This document shows positions 45,973 through 58,109 of a stretch of 64,000 nucleotides of DNA, piece by piece; positions within the stretch are counted from its first letter, which is position 1, and each line of letters opens with the position of its first letter. The position numbers and the translations under genes are program-made. The stretch spans positions 75,894,795 to 75,958,794 of the forward strand of contig CM066327.1 in NCBI GenBank assembly GCA_033807775.1, given 5' to 3'. The stretch is from Saussurea involucrata. Its lineage: Eukaryota; Streptophyta; Magnoliopsida; Asterales; Asteraceae. The notes under the pieces were generated by a model, which had not been told where the DNA came from, did not search any database, and was given only the letters and a program-made list of their open reading frames with translations.

Positions 45973-48145
45973 GAGCGTTGCTTGTCCCCAAGCAAATTAG
46001 CGATAAAATAGAGTAAAAGCATAAATCAGTGAAATAATAACTGCACAACTCCCAATCGGTCCCATGTGATGCAATGGTGATTTCCCATACCCGTGAATGC
46101 CTCTCTCACTCTCGCCTTATTCTCATTATGTTTGATCTATGACCTTCCATTGTAAGTTGAACTCGTGACTGCTCCGATTACACTAAGGTTGTTCTAGGTC
46201 CAGACATACTAGGGAGAACATTTCGCCTCGACCCTACCTCACGGGATTCGCTCAATTCGCTCGAACCTAGGTTATCGCACATGTTGTCATGTATAGGAAG
46301 TTATGTACAAGAATACTCAAAAATTTCATGACAACTCTAAAGAAAGACGCACAAAAGTCCAAAATTTGATCTCAGAAAGAAATCAAGTAGTAAGACAGGG
46401 CATATCAGTAAAGGTGGTCGCATACCGTAATCACGTTTTCCAGAAGATCATCCAGGTCTTTACACGGGTTGTAACGGGGTTAAGGTTATGGCTAAGAAAT
46501 GAAGGGTAAACGGGAACAAAGATCCTCGGTGTGTCAAACATTAACAGTTCTGAACTTCATCACATTCTAACTTATCACTTGGCCCTTTTGTCACTATCGG
46601 AGTCACCTTGACTCTCTTATTTTCTGCTGTAAATAAATCTAAACTAACTGGGTTTTTTTAGGACTTCATTGGTCCTCTTTATTTGATTGGGGCATCATTG
46701 GCCCTCTTTTCTAACTTCTTGGGTTAAACTGACCCAATTTTTACTTATATGACTGGCCTTGACTATTTCTTTTCCGCTCTAGCTTCTTCAGTTCATTACC
46801 GCTCAGATTGACACACTTACGGATAAGGGTTGTCTAAGGCTATTGGCTGATGGGTTAAAGGTAGGTTTAGAAACGAATCAGGTGAGTGTATGGCTACAAA
46901 GGAGGCTATGGTTACACACAGATGGGTGAAAAGGGTACGATAGCTAAAAACAGGTTAAAACAAAACACACATTGCCTGGAATCACATCTTAAGGTCCAGA
47001 CGATTTGGTCTACTATACCCTTACCCAATATCCCGATGGTCATCTTTTCTACTCAATGCAATAATATAGCGAGATCATTCTATATTCACGACATGGAACT
47101 CGAAAAAGTGTATACGAATTAAGTGTATGAATCCCTCGAAGTGAAAAACGTCTTTTGGGCTCAAATCTCACTAATGGGTGGTCTCCACTAATGTCCCTAG
47201 TCATGTCCTTTCCCGGTCCTTCCCTAGCGGTCACGTCACTATCACAAGCTTCTTCCTACAATGGTTGGTCTTGATCATTCAAATGTTTTTTTTAGCTAAA
47301 GTGATCTAGGTACTCAGAAGTGCAGGAAATCTACGTGCATAACGTGGGCCCGATTGGGCAACCCCAAACCTTACCCACACATTGTCCCCAATGTGCAAGT
47401 GTCGGCGTAGGCGATACTAAGACAAGTATCGTTGTGCGGTTATTACAGGTAATAGACAGGTGGGATATCATGAAGCATCAAAGAGCTAGTCTACTTAAAA
47501 TAAATGGCCACCCCAAACCTAGGTCGTGGCCTAGGTTTGTCAACAAAGCCAACCCCAAACCTCGGTGAAACCGAGGTTTGCACAGGGTTAAAAGTGAGTG
47601 TGTAGATGTTAAAAGATGAGGCACCCCAAACCTAAGTGAAACTTAGGTTTGTTGCATCTCATTAACTAATAAGAAACCAAACATCTTACACACCCGTTAC
47701 ATGCAAAGTTTAGAGCGTACCTGTTTGCCTGGACGGAGGAGATCCACTTGAAAGCTCGGAGCGACCTCGGACGAGAGACAACGGAGAAAGGGAATGCACC
47801 AACAAACGAAAACAAAGCAGAAAGCAAAAGAAAACAAAGACACGAAACACACAAAGCAATAAACGAAAACAAAGCGCGAAAACAGAAACAGGGGAGTCGC
47901 GCGGTTTGGAAACCGCGGTACAAGTCGCGTAACCCACTGTTCCAGAAACAAACAGAGGACCCCGCGGTTTGGCACGCGGTATGGAAGCCGCGGCACAAGC
48001 CGCGTAAGTCCCTGTTTCAGCTATTTTTTATTTTTTTTACACTAAAAAACTGAAAATAAATAAAATAAAATAAAAAGAACGTAACCTTGGTGGGTTGCCT
48101 CCTACCCAGCTCCGTAGTTAAAGTCGTGGCACGACTGTGTGGCTC
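45973..48145 (-). other. Athila-like 3' non-coding region
   Basis: 2.2 kb where RT, RNase H and integrase would be expected; no coding remnant recognised. It holds three hairpins (47514-47651) and GC-rich inverted repeats of CGCGGTTTGGAAACCGCGG type (47895-48003). Confidence 0.7.
47514..47651. repeat. Three perfect hairpins with compensatory stem changes
   Basis: 47514-47539 (CAAACCTAGG/CCTAGGTTTG, loop TCGTGG), 47556-47580 (CAAACCTCGG/CCGAGGTTTG, loop TGAAA), 47627-47651 (CAAACCTAAG/CTTAGGTTTG, loop TGAAA). All arms are 10 bp and perfect. Each is preceded by CCC. Confidence 0.9.
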
Positions 48146-50446
48146 TCAACTTGGTTCGGTATCCGCGGAATTGATTCGCCCACACTTGCGATTCTTTGCG
48201 GATTCTTCCACCTCTTGCTTTCCATGACCAGCTCCGTCTTTATGCTTCCCACTCTCAAACATCTTAAATATCGCCTTTTCATCACCAACTCGTAAGGTCA
48301 TCTCTCCTTCCTCCATGTCAATTAAAGCTCGACTCGTGGCCAGAAAGGATCGTCCCAATATCAGCGGGACCTCTATATCTTCATCGATGTCCATGACCAC
48401 AAAGTCCACCGGGAAGTAGAATCTACCGACTCTGATCAGCACGTCTTCTATCACTCCATACGGGTAGACGACCGATCGATCCACGAGTTTGAGGGTCATG
48501 TACGTCGGCTGCACTTATCCCAATCCCAATTTCTTGAACACAGATAAAGGCATTAAATTAATACTAGATCCTAAATCACATAATACCTTATCAAAAGAAA
48601 ACTTCCCAATTTGAATAGGGATTGAAAAACTCCCTAGGTCTTTGAGCTTCGGGGGAAGCTTGTTCTGAATGATGGCACTACACTCTTCAGTAAGTGTAAT
48701 GGTGGACTGGTGATCGATCACCCTCTTCTTGGATAGAATCTCCTTCATGAACTTGAGGTAGGTCGGCATTTGAGCAAGTGCCTCCGCGAATGGAATGTTT
48801 ATGTGTAGCTTCTTGAAGACATCGAGGAACTTCTTGAACTGTTCCTCATCCTTGCGTGCCTTCAACCGGTTCGGATATGGCACTATCGGGACTACTGGCT
48901 TGACCGGTGTTTGCTTTTCCGTGGTGGACTGCTCTTTCTTCTTCTCTCCACTCTTTGAGCTCTCTTTAATCACCACCTCTTCATCAGCCTCCAACTCATT
49001 CACATCTACAATCTCCACATCTTGTCTTTCGGGCTCGACTTCCTTTGATTGCAGTTCTCGTGTAGGCTCCTCGATTAGCTCCTTGCCACTTCTCAAATAG
49101 ATGGCATTACATTCTTCTCTCGGTTTCCTTTCAGCCATACTCGAGAATGCGCCAGGAGGTCGGTTTTGTAGGGCTTCAGAAATTTGCCGTACTTGCCTCT
49201 CCAAGATCTTGATGGATGCAGTGTTCTGATCAGTGGCCGCCTTTACCGTGTTCACTGTGCTCGCCAACTCTCCAACCGTGTTATCCATCTTTGCCATAAA
49301 CTTCATCATCATGTCTGCTAAGCCCGGTTTCTTCTCCCCGGATGGTCCTTCGTTCCTTTGGTTGAAACCTGGAGGACGATAAGCATTGTTAGTATTAGAA
49401 TAATTCGAGAAGTTAGAAAAATTACCTTGTTGTTGACCGGGTTGACTCCACAAAAAATTGGGGTGTTTCTTCCACCCTTCGTTATATGTATTGGAGAACG
49501 GGTCGTTCCTCGGTTGATTGTTCCGGTTTTGCAAAAATTGCACTTGTTCAGGTGCTTTCGGATTACCTCCCTTCAAGTGGTACGTTATAAAAGCTAGTTG
49601 AGCTTTCAGTTCTTTTAGCTCATCCGATTCTTGAATGCTCGCGACTCTTCTTACAGCTGATCGTGGAGTAGAGAACCTATGTTCGGCCAAGTTCTCGATC
49701 CGCTCGCATGCTTCTTCATACGATTTATCCATTAGTGCTCCACCCGATGCGGCAGTGACATCGTTTTTGAACTGCGGGTGGAGTCCACTATAGAATGTCT
49801 GGATTATGACCCATCCGTGCAACCCGTGGTGAGGACATTTCTTCAACATATCCTTGTATTGCTCCCATGCCTCGTATAAGGTCTCTTGTTCCCACCGAGC
49901 GAAGTGGGTGATATCGGCCATTAATTGAGCAGTTCTTCCCGGTGGGAAGAATTTCTGTAGAAATGCGGCCTTCAGGTCGGCCCAGGTGGTGATCTGATCC
50001 ACTGGTAAACTCTCTATCCAGATTTCAGCTCTCCCCTTGAGTGAGAAGCTGGACAGTCTTAACTTGACGGCATCCTCGTTCATGCCATTAATCTTGAAGG
50101 TGCTGCAAATCCTCTCGAATGCACGGAGATGTGCATGAGGATCTTCGGTCGGTGCTCCTCCATATTGATTTTGTTGCACCATCACGATGGTGCTCGGCTT
50201 GATCTTGAAGTAATTCGCCGCAGTAGCGGGCGATTGGATGCCTATCCGTGCGGTTGCCACGTTTGGATTGGCAAATGACCGCATCGGAACCCTCGCTGGA
50301 GGAGGCGGAGGATTGTTGCGAGGAGGTGCTTCGTCGGCCATCTTTAATTGTCTTTGGGCTTTGGATGCTTTGCGTATTCGGCGGACGGTTCTCTCGATCT
50401 CCGGATCAAGTTTTTCGATTTTCTTCCCTCGGGTCGTCCTTGGCAT
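48146..50446 (-). pseudogene. Athila-like gag-protease
   Basis: ATG at 50446 (MPRTTRGKKIEKLD); the frame is also open upstream to 50623, but this Met begins the conserved basic stretch. The gag core contains FERICSTFKINGMNEDAVKL, LSSFSLKGRAEIWIESLP and FLQKFFPPGRTAQL, followed by a Gln/Asn/Pro-rich region, then the retropepsin motif LCDLGSSINLMPLSVFKKLG (about 48575-48518). A TAA at 48515-48517 interrupts it, after which the same frame continues (QPTYMTLKLVDRS...VPLILGRSFLATSRA) to a stop at 48146. Gag forms the particle; PR matures it. One nonsense mutation apart, both are in good shape although the rest of pol is gone. Confidence 0.85.
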
Positions 50447-50582
50447 ACACCAAGTAGTACCTGAAAGGAAAGTAAGCAAAGTTAGTAATCCAGAAATTGA
50501 AAGTGATGGAACAAAATAAATAAATAAAAAATGTTCAATGTAATAGCGCTTATAGCTGGTAGTGCTATCAGTTGCAACTAGT

Positions 50583-50600
50583 TCCCCGGCAACGGCGCCA
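50583..50600 (-). other. Athila-like primer binding site
   Basis: Minus-strand TGGCGCCGTTGCCGGGGA, the tRNA-Asp-type PBS usual in Athila-type elements, six bases from the 5' LTR. Confidence 0.9.
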
Positions 50601-50606
50601 AAAACT

Positions 50607-51952
50607 TGATAGGCGGGTATCACCCCCTAATTCTTACCGCAAGTGTACGGTGTCGAAATCAAGTAATAACATACGGTAAGTACGAGTATCGAATCCACGG
50701 GAACTAGGAACTAAGTATCACAATGACTATAATCACTATTAACTGAACTGTCGAAATTTAGAGATGGTTGGTATTAAACTAATTAATTGCAATAATTAAA
50801 TCAAACACAAGACAGGAAATAGCTTTGGAAACTTCCGATAGAGAAAACAGTTGAGGGTTGGAATTCCTTAGGTTTTCACATACGAATATCAGACTTAAAA
50901 CGATTACCAGTTATTCCCTTAATGAATACCCAATCTGTAAAAGTCACCGTTGTTCTCTTTCGAGCAACATCGGGTTTTATTTTGAAAAGGACAAGATTTA
51001 TCTTTCGATCTCAACCTATGGATTTCAAAACACATTAAGCGCAAGATTCATGTTTGAACGGATAGATTTAATCTCTCGATCTCAACCTATTTGGTTCAAT
51101 CAGGACTAAAACGTATTCGGTATATCTCTATCACCAAATTCACGCCTTAGGCATGCAATTCCTAGTTCTAGATAACAGTTAATTCTCTCGAACTCAACTG
51201 GAAGCAACAAAACGATTGAAAGGTAGCTAAACTCTCAAAAGCATTAAAACCAAATCACATGCATTCATTAAATAGGAAAACTGATAAACGTTCAAGTCAT
51301 CTGTTCATATGCTTACAAACCAAATTTATTCCAACCCCCAACATGAACAGATTAGTTCATGTCGGTGGTGGATTCAAACACAAGAGAAAGAAAAACTAAA
51401 GTGTATGTAAACATGGTAATTGGAAACGTAAAAACTGTGATGATGGACTCCCCTCTCTCGTGATCGTATCTCTTTTCTGTAGTGAACGTGCCTCCAATCG
51501 ATCATCTATCATGGCTCCGAAAGCTCCGAAAAGTCTCTAGAAATCGCCCCTAAATCGCCCCTGGTCGTCGTGTGAAAGCTGCGTCCGTGATAATGACCTA
51601 AAATCTGAAAGATAAAGCTGAAATTCGCCAAACAGAGGGTTAGGCGACTTGTCACGCGACTTGCAAGTCGCGTGGCAAGTCGCCCGGTTTCCAGAATGCA
51701 TCTGGGTCAGTTCCTGGTTCGCGGTTCGGGTCCTGGTTCGTTCGCGGGTCTTGGGCTTGGTTTTCGGGCTTCCGTTGGGCTTCGTTTTGGTTCATTTTGG
51801 GCTCTTTTTAGCTTCTTTTCTCGAAGATTACTACCTGTTAAAGAACCTGCACATTCCACTAAATAAACCATAAAATTCCGCTTCTTTGATTAAATACAAG
51901 TCAATCTCATTGGTTTGAGAACCGAAAATAACGCCAAAAAGTGGCGTTATCA
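50607..51952 (-). repeat. Athila-like 5' LTR
   Basis: 1346 bp, same termini as 43182-44527 and about 99% identical by hand count. Followed by the host sequence CTTATTTGCAATG. Confidence 0.9.
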
Positions 51953-52533
51953 CTTATTTGCAATGAAGTATATTCTATGCGTTGATGTATTGTTACGACC
52001 CGATTGGTTTTAGGGTGTAACAAGTTGGTATCAGAGTCTTGGTTTAAGGGAAATATGTTATGGCCTAGCCTAATCTTAAACCTTATGACTTGAGGTTGAC
52101 GACTCTGATAGTGACCATATTAAGTTTTGATCAAGTTAGTGACTTAATTTACTTTATTTTGTAGGAGAAATGGTAAGCACGACGCACTCAACGAGTAGCT
52201 CAGAGGGGACATACTTTAGAGAGACAGATAGAGGCCGGTGTCGAGTATGAGATTATAGACCAGCTAGACGAGCATGCGGCAAGGAGGATTTTAGTCCCTG
52301 TAACCGTGATCCGAAATTATAATGACTACATAGAAGAGTTGCAGTTTCGCAAATTTATGGCTTTTATGGCTTACCGGATGGCCCGACATAAGGCACACCA
52401 TGAGCCACACATAGCAGCAAAGTCGTTGTTGGCCAGGGTTGTTGATTGGTTTTGGTACTCTAGAGAGTTCATACGGGATGCATACTCAATGACGACAATA
52501 TGGATCGGTCAATGGATGACTGGTTCAGCAGGG
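51953..52533 (+). repeat. Duplicated gypsy LTR tail, PBS and leader, copy 2
   Basis: Repeats 44528-45108 at about 99% identity: LTR tail ending at 52022, PBS TGGTATCAGAGT at 52026-52037, leader ORF with the same RNYNDYIEELQF stretch. It is cut at CAGGG (52529-52533) by the next insertion and resumes at 58110. Confidence 0.9.
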
Positions 52534-54062
52534 TGTAACAACCCAAATCCCATAACATACATCATAATACATAACATTCATACATATCATTGATTTACAA
52601 CAAAAGTTACATAACAAACCAAGTACGGTCTCATTAGTCTTGACATTACAAAATATATCTAAGCTTCCTAATCAACATCCATCAAAAACTTCCTACACTT
52701 CATCCTCTCCTGCCGATCCTTAACCTGGAAAACATATTTTTGAAAACAAAATGAGGGTTAGACCAAACGGGTCTAGTGAGTTAATCCCGGTCCTTTCCAA
52801 AATCATTATCAAACCTTTTATGTAAATCCTTTGTATCAAAATAGTTTAGATAAACCTTTCGTAAAATATAAACATACCACACGTATTTAAATACCAATCC
52901 AGACTCGTGCATCGTGTACATCTCATTCACCTTATTCCTCCACAAATGGCCATATTAGTTGGTAGCAAGCCAACTAATAAATCAACAACCGGTCCGCTCA
53001 CCGGAACCCGGCTACCTGTCGGTCCGCACACCGGAACCCGGTAACAAGTGCACTCGTGTAGTGCAAAGCTTATATAAATACAATATATATCTCATTACAT
53101 CATATTGTCATTTATATACACATAATCATATTCCTACCACATAATCATCTCATATATATATATATATACACATATATATGTATTCCAGTTCAAAAACGTT
53201 TTAAAGCAAAACTCACCTTGAATGCTTAAAATACGCTTCCAAGCCTTTCTCCGAGCTATCCGTTCCTTTATCCAAATACCTCAGAATCTGAAACCATTTA
53301 CATACAAATATCTCCTTACCAACTCATGTATAAGACTTACTAGCAGGTTATGGACTCTAGATACATCTACATAACTTTTATCCTCAAAATTACCCAAACA
53401 GCCAAGTTATCCGGACAACCCAAACAACCCGGACAACATGACTTTTCCGGACAACCTCAGTAATCCGGACAGCAAGACTAATCCGGACAACACGACTTAT
53501 CCGGACAACGCAAGGAATCCGGACGCCATCCGGACTCTAAATCACCCGGAAACTCTCAAACAAATCATCCGGACACTATCAATAAACTACCCGGACACCA
53601 TCCAAGAAACTACCCGGATACCTTCATATTATCCGGACACCTCTGACTGTTTATCCCATTTTCACCCAGAAATCGACTGAATCATTAACAGAAGTAATTC
53701 TAACTATTCTACTCCGATAGAAACATTCAGCTATCAATTATACACATAATATGTAAAGAAAACATACCTCAAACACTTCCAAATGAATCAATTTGATGCC
53801 TTTACCCTTCTTTTCTTCTTCTCCCTTTTTCTCTCAAAACACACACATACACCTACTGATTTTCTGCTGATGTGAGGATAACTTGACACCTAATCAGATA
53901 TTATTAACTTAATTTACCCATCTAGCCCCTAAACTCTTCATTAAAGACTAAAACACCTTTATCTTATAAACTTATCCAAACTTACCCTAAATAGTAACTT
54001 TAAGGTTAAATAAACTTAACGGAATTGAATTTTTAACTAACGGATTTACCCGGGGTATTACA
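52534..54062 (-). repeat. Gag-only element 3' LTR
   Basis: 1529 bp, TGTAACAACCC...GGGGTATTACA on +. It contains an 18-bp tandem repeat on a CCGGACAAC core (53405-53530), a (TA)n run near 53152-53180, and an inverted CCGGAACCCGG phrase used twice (52995-53042). Confidence 0.9.
53405..53640. repeat. 18-bp CCGGACAAC minisatellite
   Basis: Six or more units such as ATCCGGACAACACGACTT in exact 18-bp steps, then irregular CCGGACAC motifs. The + ORF over it (NPD/YPD peptide repeats) is an artefact of the 18-bp period. A second copy is in the other LTR at 57455-57690. Confidence 0.85.
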
Positions 54063-54080
54063 TTATCTCCCCCTTAAAAG
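54063..54080 (-). other. Gag-only element polypurine tract
   Basis: Minus-strand CTTTTAAGGGGGAGATAA directly before the 3' LTR. Confidence 0.9.
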
Positions 54081-54964
54081 AATTCCGTCCCGGAATTCGG
54101 TTAAGCAATAAACGAGGGTAACTACTATCATGTCCTATCCAATGGTCCTTCACTCTGATCATTACATTCGACTACTTCCTCCCATTCTCTTCTCAACATA
54201 AAACACGTTTTCTCCAAGGATAGCACACTAGAAAGTACTCACTCTTAACAGATCCTATAAGCTATCTTTCTTTCGCCTCCAAACCAATTGCACGCACCTA
54301 ATTTCAACAACTACTATACTTTACTAACAACTTCACCATACCTCATATCAGAAGCTTAATCGAGTCAATCCGAAATCATACTCAATGCTCAAAATAACTT
54401 CACATTTTCCATTTCTCAAACGGTAATACCCTCTTCTTTAGCTAACTATCTATTGCCACTCCATTCTCTTATTCTTGAATAACACTACTACACACCGCCT
54501 AGACATCCATACCTCTCCCCACATACTTTTGACACCTTCACACAACTTACAAACAAAATTCCGAGCAGAGGTTTCCACTTATACTCACTCCATATCCTCA
54601 CAAATCCACCACTTAATCTCACGAAATTCATCACTACTACACCTCGCACATTCACTAATTATAAACTGCCACCATCTTATCCACATTACCCCACACATTT
54701 AAACAATACCTTTCTTGATAGCGTCAACGATCACATTAAGTATAATCTACACAACATACTAAACTGTCGCCTTCATGACTTGGTCAAGACTTTACGCACT
54801 ATCGTTACCTTCCACACACAATTCATCACGTTTTACATACCGCTATTAATCTTTACACTCAAGCCATCACACTCCACACTAACAGATTAGAACAACAATA
54901 ATTAAACACACCCCTCTATATCTCTAACACAATTATCAAATATTTTTCTAACACAAATAATAAA
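54081..54964 (-). other. Gag-only element 3' non-coding region
   Basis: About 880 bp, C/A-rich on +, no ORF worth calling. It takes the place of RT, RNase H and integrase. Confidence 0.7.
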
Positions 54965-56324
54965 ATTGAAAACACAAAAGAATCGGTTTGCACCGAAGTC
55001 AGATAACACTTTAGCACGTATAAAGTTTATAGAAATATACCTGTAACCTCATCAGGACTTTCTTCCACCTCTTGTTCCGTCATCTGAAAAACTCGACCCT
55101 TTGCTTTCTGTACCTCAGGCCCTTGTTCCTCTCCCGGTCTAACACTCGTTGGTCTTACCGTCATACTACCCTGCTGTGCTTTCCATTGCGGACAATCTGC
55201 CTGAATATGATCCGGGGAATTGCAAACGAAACATAATCGAGTTACCCGACAGTCTCTAACTATGTGACCATTCTTTCCACATTTGTAACAACTTCGGGAA
55301 TCCACATAACAGTTTCCTTGATGCACACGGTTGCATTTTGGACATGGTCTTTCAACTGGTCTGAAAGGTGAATAACTATCAAACCTCGGGGATTCATATT
55401 CTTCCGAATCGTACATCGTTTCTTCCAGTTTTCTTTTCCCAGCACTCTTATCACCAACGTCTCTCCGGTTATCCTGTTCCACATTTTCCGCGGCATACAC
55501 TGCGGCTGAGAAGGTATCGGGTCCTCTTGCAGTCACTAGCTTTCTAATTTCTGCATTTAACCCAAAAATAAACCTTTCCATCTTTAGAGCCTCCGTGGCA
55601 ACATAGTACTCCGCAAAGCGAGACTTCTCCAGAAAGAGAGCGGTGTAATCCCTAACCGATAAACTTCGCTGGTGTAGGTTCATGAACTCCTCTTCCAATT
55701 GTCTAACTGCTGCTTGAGAACAAAACTGTCCTTTGAATGCTGTTGTGAATTCGTCCCAAGTAAAAGTAGAGTATACATCCGACCTTGTGGAATCAATGTG
55801 AGCCTCCCACCAGTACAGAGCTTCTGCCTTCAACATCGCCGTTCCATATAATACGCTGTCCTCATCCGCACACTTACTGGTCTTGAAGATGGCTTCTATT
55901 TCTTTTAACCATTTCATCGCCTTCGCTGGGTCTCTATCTCCTGAGTAAGTTGGAGGTCTACAGTTTAAGAACATCTTGTAATCACACCTTCTTGACACTG
56001 GTATGACCGTAGGTGTAATGGGCATTTCGTCTTCCAAACCAGGATCTGGTGTTTCAGTGTTTCAGTGTGACGAGCTTGGTCGAACATAGCCTGGATATTT
56101 GCTTGAAGTCTTCCCATCTCCGCCATCAAATCGTCTCTGGTAATAAACTCCGTACATCGCCCCTGAACTCTACCTCCGGTTCTGCCCCCAGTTCTACTCC
56201 CCGTTCTACCTCCGGATCTACCTCCCCCTCGCTCTCCTCTTCTTCCCCCCGTTCCTATTGGTGGATTCGTACTATTCGGATTTCCTCCTCCTCTTCTATT
56301 CGTATTTCGAGTACCGCTTGCCAT
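54965..56324 (-). pseudogene. Gag of the young gypsy element with a protease stub
   Basis: ATG 56324 (MASGTRNTNRRGG), Arg/Gly-rich N-terminus with GGRTGGR repeats. An 8-bp tandem duplication (GTGTTTCA twice on +, 56049-56064) shifts the frame; from 56037 the rest is open to TAA at 55027. The gag core contains MFLNCRPPTYSGDRDPAKAM and EALYWWEAH; two zinc knuckles, CYKCGKNGHIVRDC and CFVCNSPDHIQADC. Just after the stop, one base out of frame, RAKVLSDFGANRF marks the start of a retropepsin with Phe for the usual Ser in D-S-G; nothing of pol follows. One small duplication is the main lesion in an otherwise fresh gag. Confidence 0.85.
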
Positions 56325-56570
56325 TCTATAGATTCAGACAAGATTAATATACACATAAGCACATACCCCATATAATAAGGTATCCCAGTCCAAATATGCA
56401 CCTGTAAGATCACAATTACACTGGCCAGGTGTAATCTGAAATTACCTTACATAATGTTCCTTCTACCTTTTTATACTTAACATCCCCAGGTTCTAAAATA
56501 ATAAGGACATCCTACTTCACATGCAGTTTAAGTCTAGGTACGGGTACAAATACCTAAATCCCTTAAACTA

Positions 56571-56584
56571 GGGCTCTGATACCA
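56571..56584 (-). other. Gag-only element primer binding site
   Basis: Minus-strand TGGTATCAGAGCCC, two bases from the 5' LTR; initiator tRNA-Met type. Confidence 0.9.
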
Positions 56585-56586
56585 TT

Positions 56587-58109
56587 TATAACAACCCAAA
56601 TCCCATAACATACATCATAATACATAACATTCATACATATCATTGATTTACAACAAAAGTTACATAACAAACCAAGTACGGTCTCATTAGTCTTGACATT
56701 ACAAAATATATCTAAGCTTCCTAATCAACATCCATCAAAATCTTCCTACACTTCATCCTCTCCTGCCGATCCTTAACCTGGAAAACATATTTTTGAAAAC
56801 AAAATGAGGGTTAGACCAAACGGGTCTAGTGAGTTAATCCCGGTCCTTTCCAAAATCATTATCAAACCTTTTATGTAAATCCTTTGTATCAAAATAGTTT
56901 AGATAAACCTTTCGTAAAATATAAACATACCACACGTATTTAAATACCAATCCAGACTCGTGCATCGTGTACATCTCATTCACCTTATTCCTCCACAAAT
57001 GGCCATATTAGTTGGTAGCTAGCCAACTAATAAATCAACAACCGGTCCGCTCACCGGAACCCGGCTACCTGTCGGTCCGCACACCGGAACCCGGTAACAA
57101 GTGCACTCGTGTAGTGCAAAGCTTATATAAATACAATATATATATCATTACATCATATTGTCATTTATATACACATAATCATATTCCTACCACATAATCA
57201 TCTCATATATATATACACATATATATGTATTCCAGTTCAAAAACGTTTTAAAGCAAAACTCACCTTGAATGCTTAAAATACGCTTCCAAGCCTTTCTCCG
57301 AGCTATCCGTTCCTTTATCCAAATACCTCAGAATCTGAAACCATTTACATACAAATATCTCCTTACCAACTCATGTATAAGACTTACTAGCAGGTTATGG
57401 ACTCTAGATACATCTACATAACTTTTATCCTCAAAATTACCCAAACAGCCAAGTTATCCGGACAACCCAAACAACCCGGACAACATGACTTTTCCGGACA
57501 ACCTCAGTAATCCGGACAGCAAGACTAATCCGGACAACACGACTTATCCGGACAACGCAAGGAATCCGGACGCCATCCGGACTCTAAATCACCCGGAAAC
57601 TCTCAAACAAATCATCCGGACACTATCAATAAACTACCCGGACACCACCCAAGAAACTACCCGGATACCTTCATATTATCCGGACACCTCTGACTGTTTA
57701 TCCCATTTTCACCCAGAAATCGACTGAATCATTAACAGAAGTAATTCTAACTATTCTACTCCGATAGAAACATTCAGCTATCAATTATACACATAATATG
57801 TAAAGAAAACATACCTCAAACACTTCCAAGTGAATCAATTTGATGCCTTTACCCTTCTTTTCTTCTTCTCCCTTTTTCTCTCAAAACACACACATACACC
57901 TACTGATTTTCTGCTGATGTGAGGATAACTTGACACCTAATCAGATATTATTAACTTAATTTACCCATCTAGCCCCTAAACTCTTCATTAAAGACTAAAA
58001 CACCTTTATCTTATAAACTTATCCAAACTTACCCTAAATAGTAACTTTAAGGTTAAATAAACTTAACGGAATTGAATTTTTAACTAACGGATTTACCCGG
58101 GGTATTACA
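56587..58109 (-). repeat. Gag-only element 5' LTR
   Basis: 1523 bp. Its inner terminus reads TATAAC where the other LTR has TGTAAC, so the terminal TG is mutated. Otherwise almost identical to 52534-54062. Confidence 0.9.

Larger units (their letters stand above)
45298..51952 (-). mobile_element. Athila-like element, gag-PR only, 3' LTR truncated
   Basis: Minus-strand order: full 5' LTR (51952-50607), tRNA-Asp-type PBS (50600-50583), gag-PR (50446-48146), a long non-coding part, PPT (45972-45960) and a 662-bp partial LTR (45959-45298). RT, RNase H and integrase are absent. The 5' side has the target sequence CTTAT at 51953-51957. The partial LTR starts at a junction with duplicated host gypsy leader. 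Confidence 0.9.
52534..58109 (-). mobile_element. Very young gag-only gypsy element
   Basis: LTRs of 1529 and 1523 bp with only about six substitutions between them, TSD CAGGG (52529-52533 and 58110-58114), PBS and PPT intact, and a 2524-bp interior. Gag is nearly whole; pol is cut just after the protease active-site motif. It sits only in copy 2 of the duplicated leader, so it arrived after the duplication. Confidence 0.9.

Noticed and set aside
53438..53680. + ORF with NPD/YPD hexapeptide-like repeats, also at 57485
   Set aside because: Follows from the 18-bp minisatellite in the LTR; position in U3/R/U5 and no start context argue against a protein.
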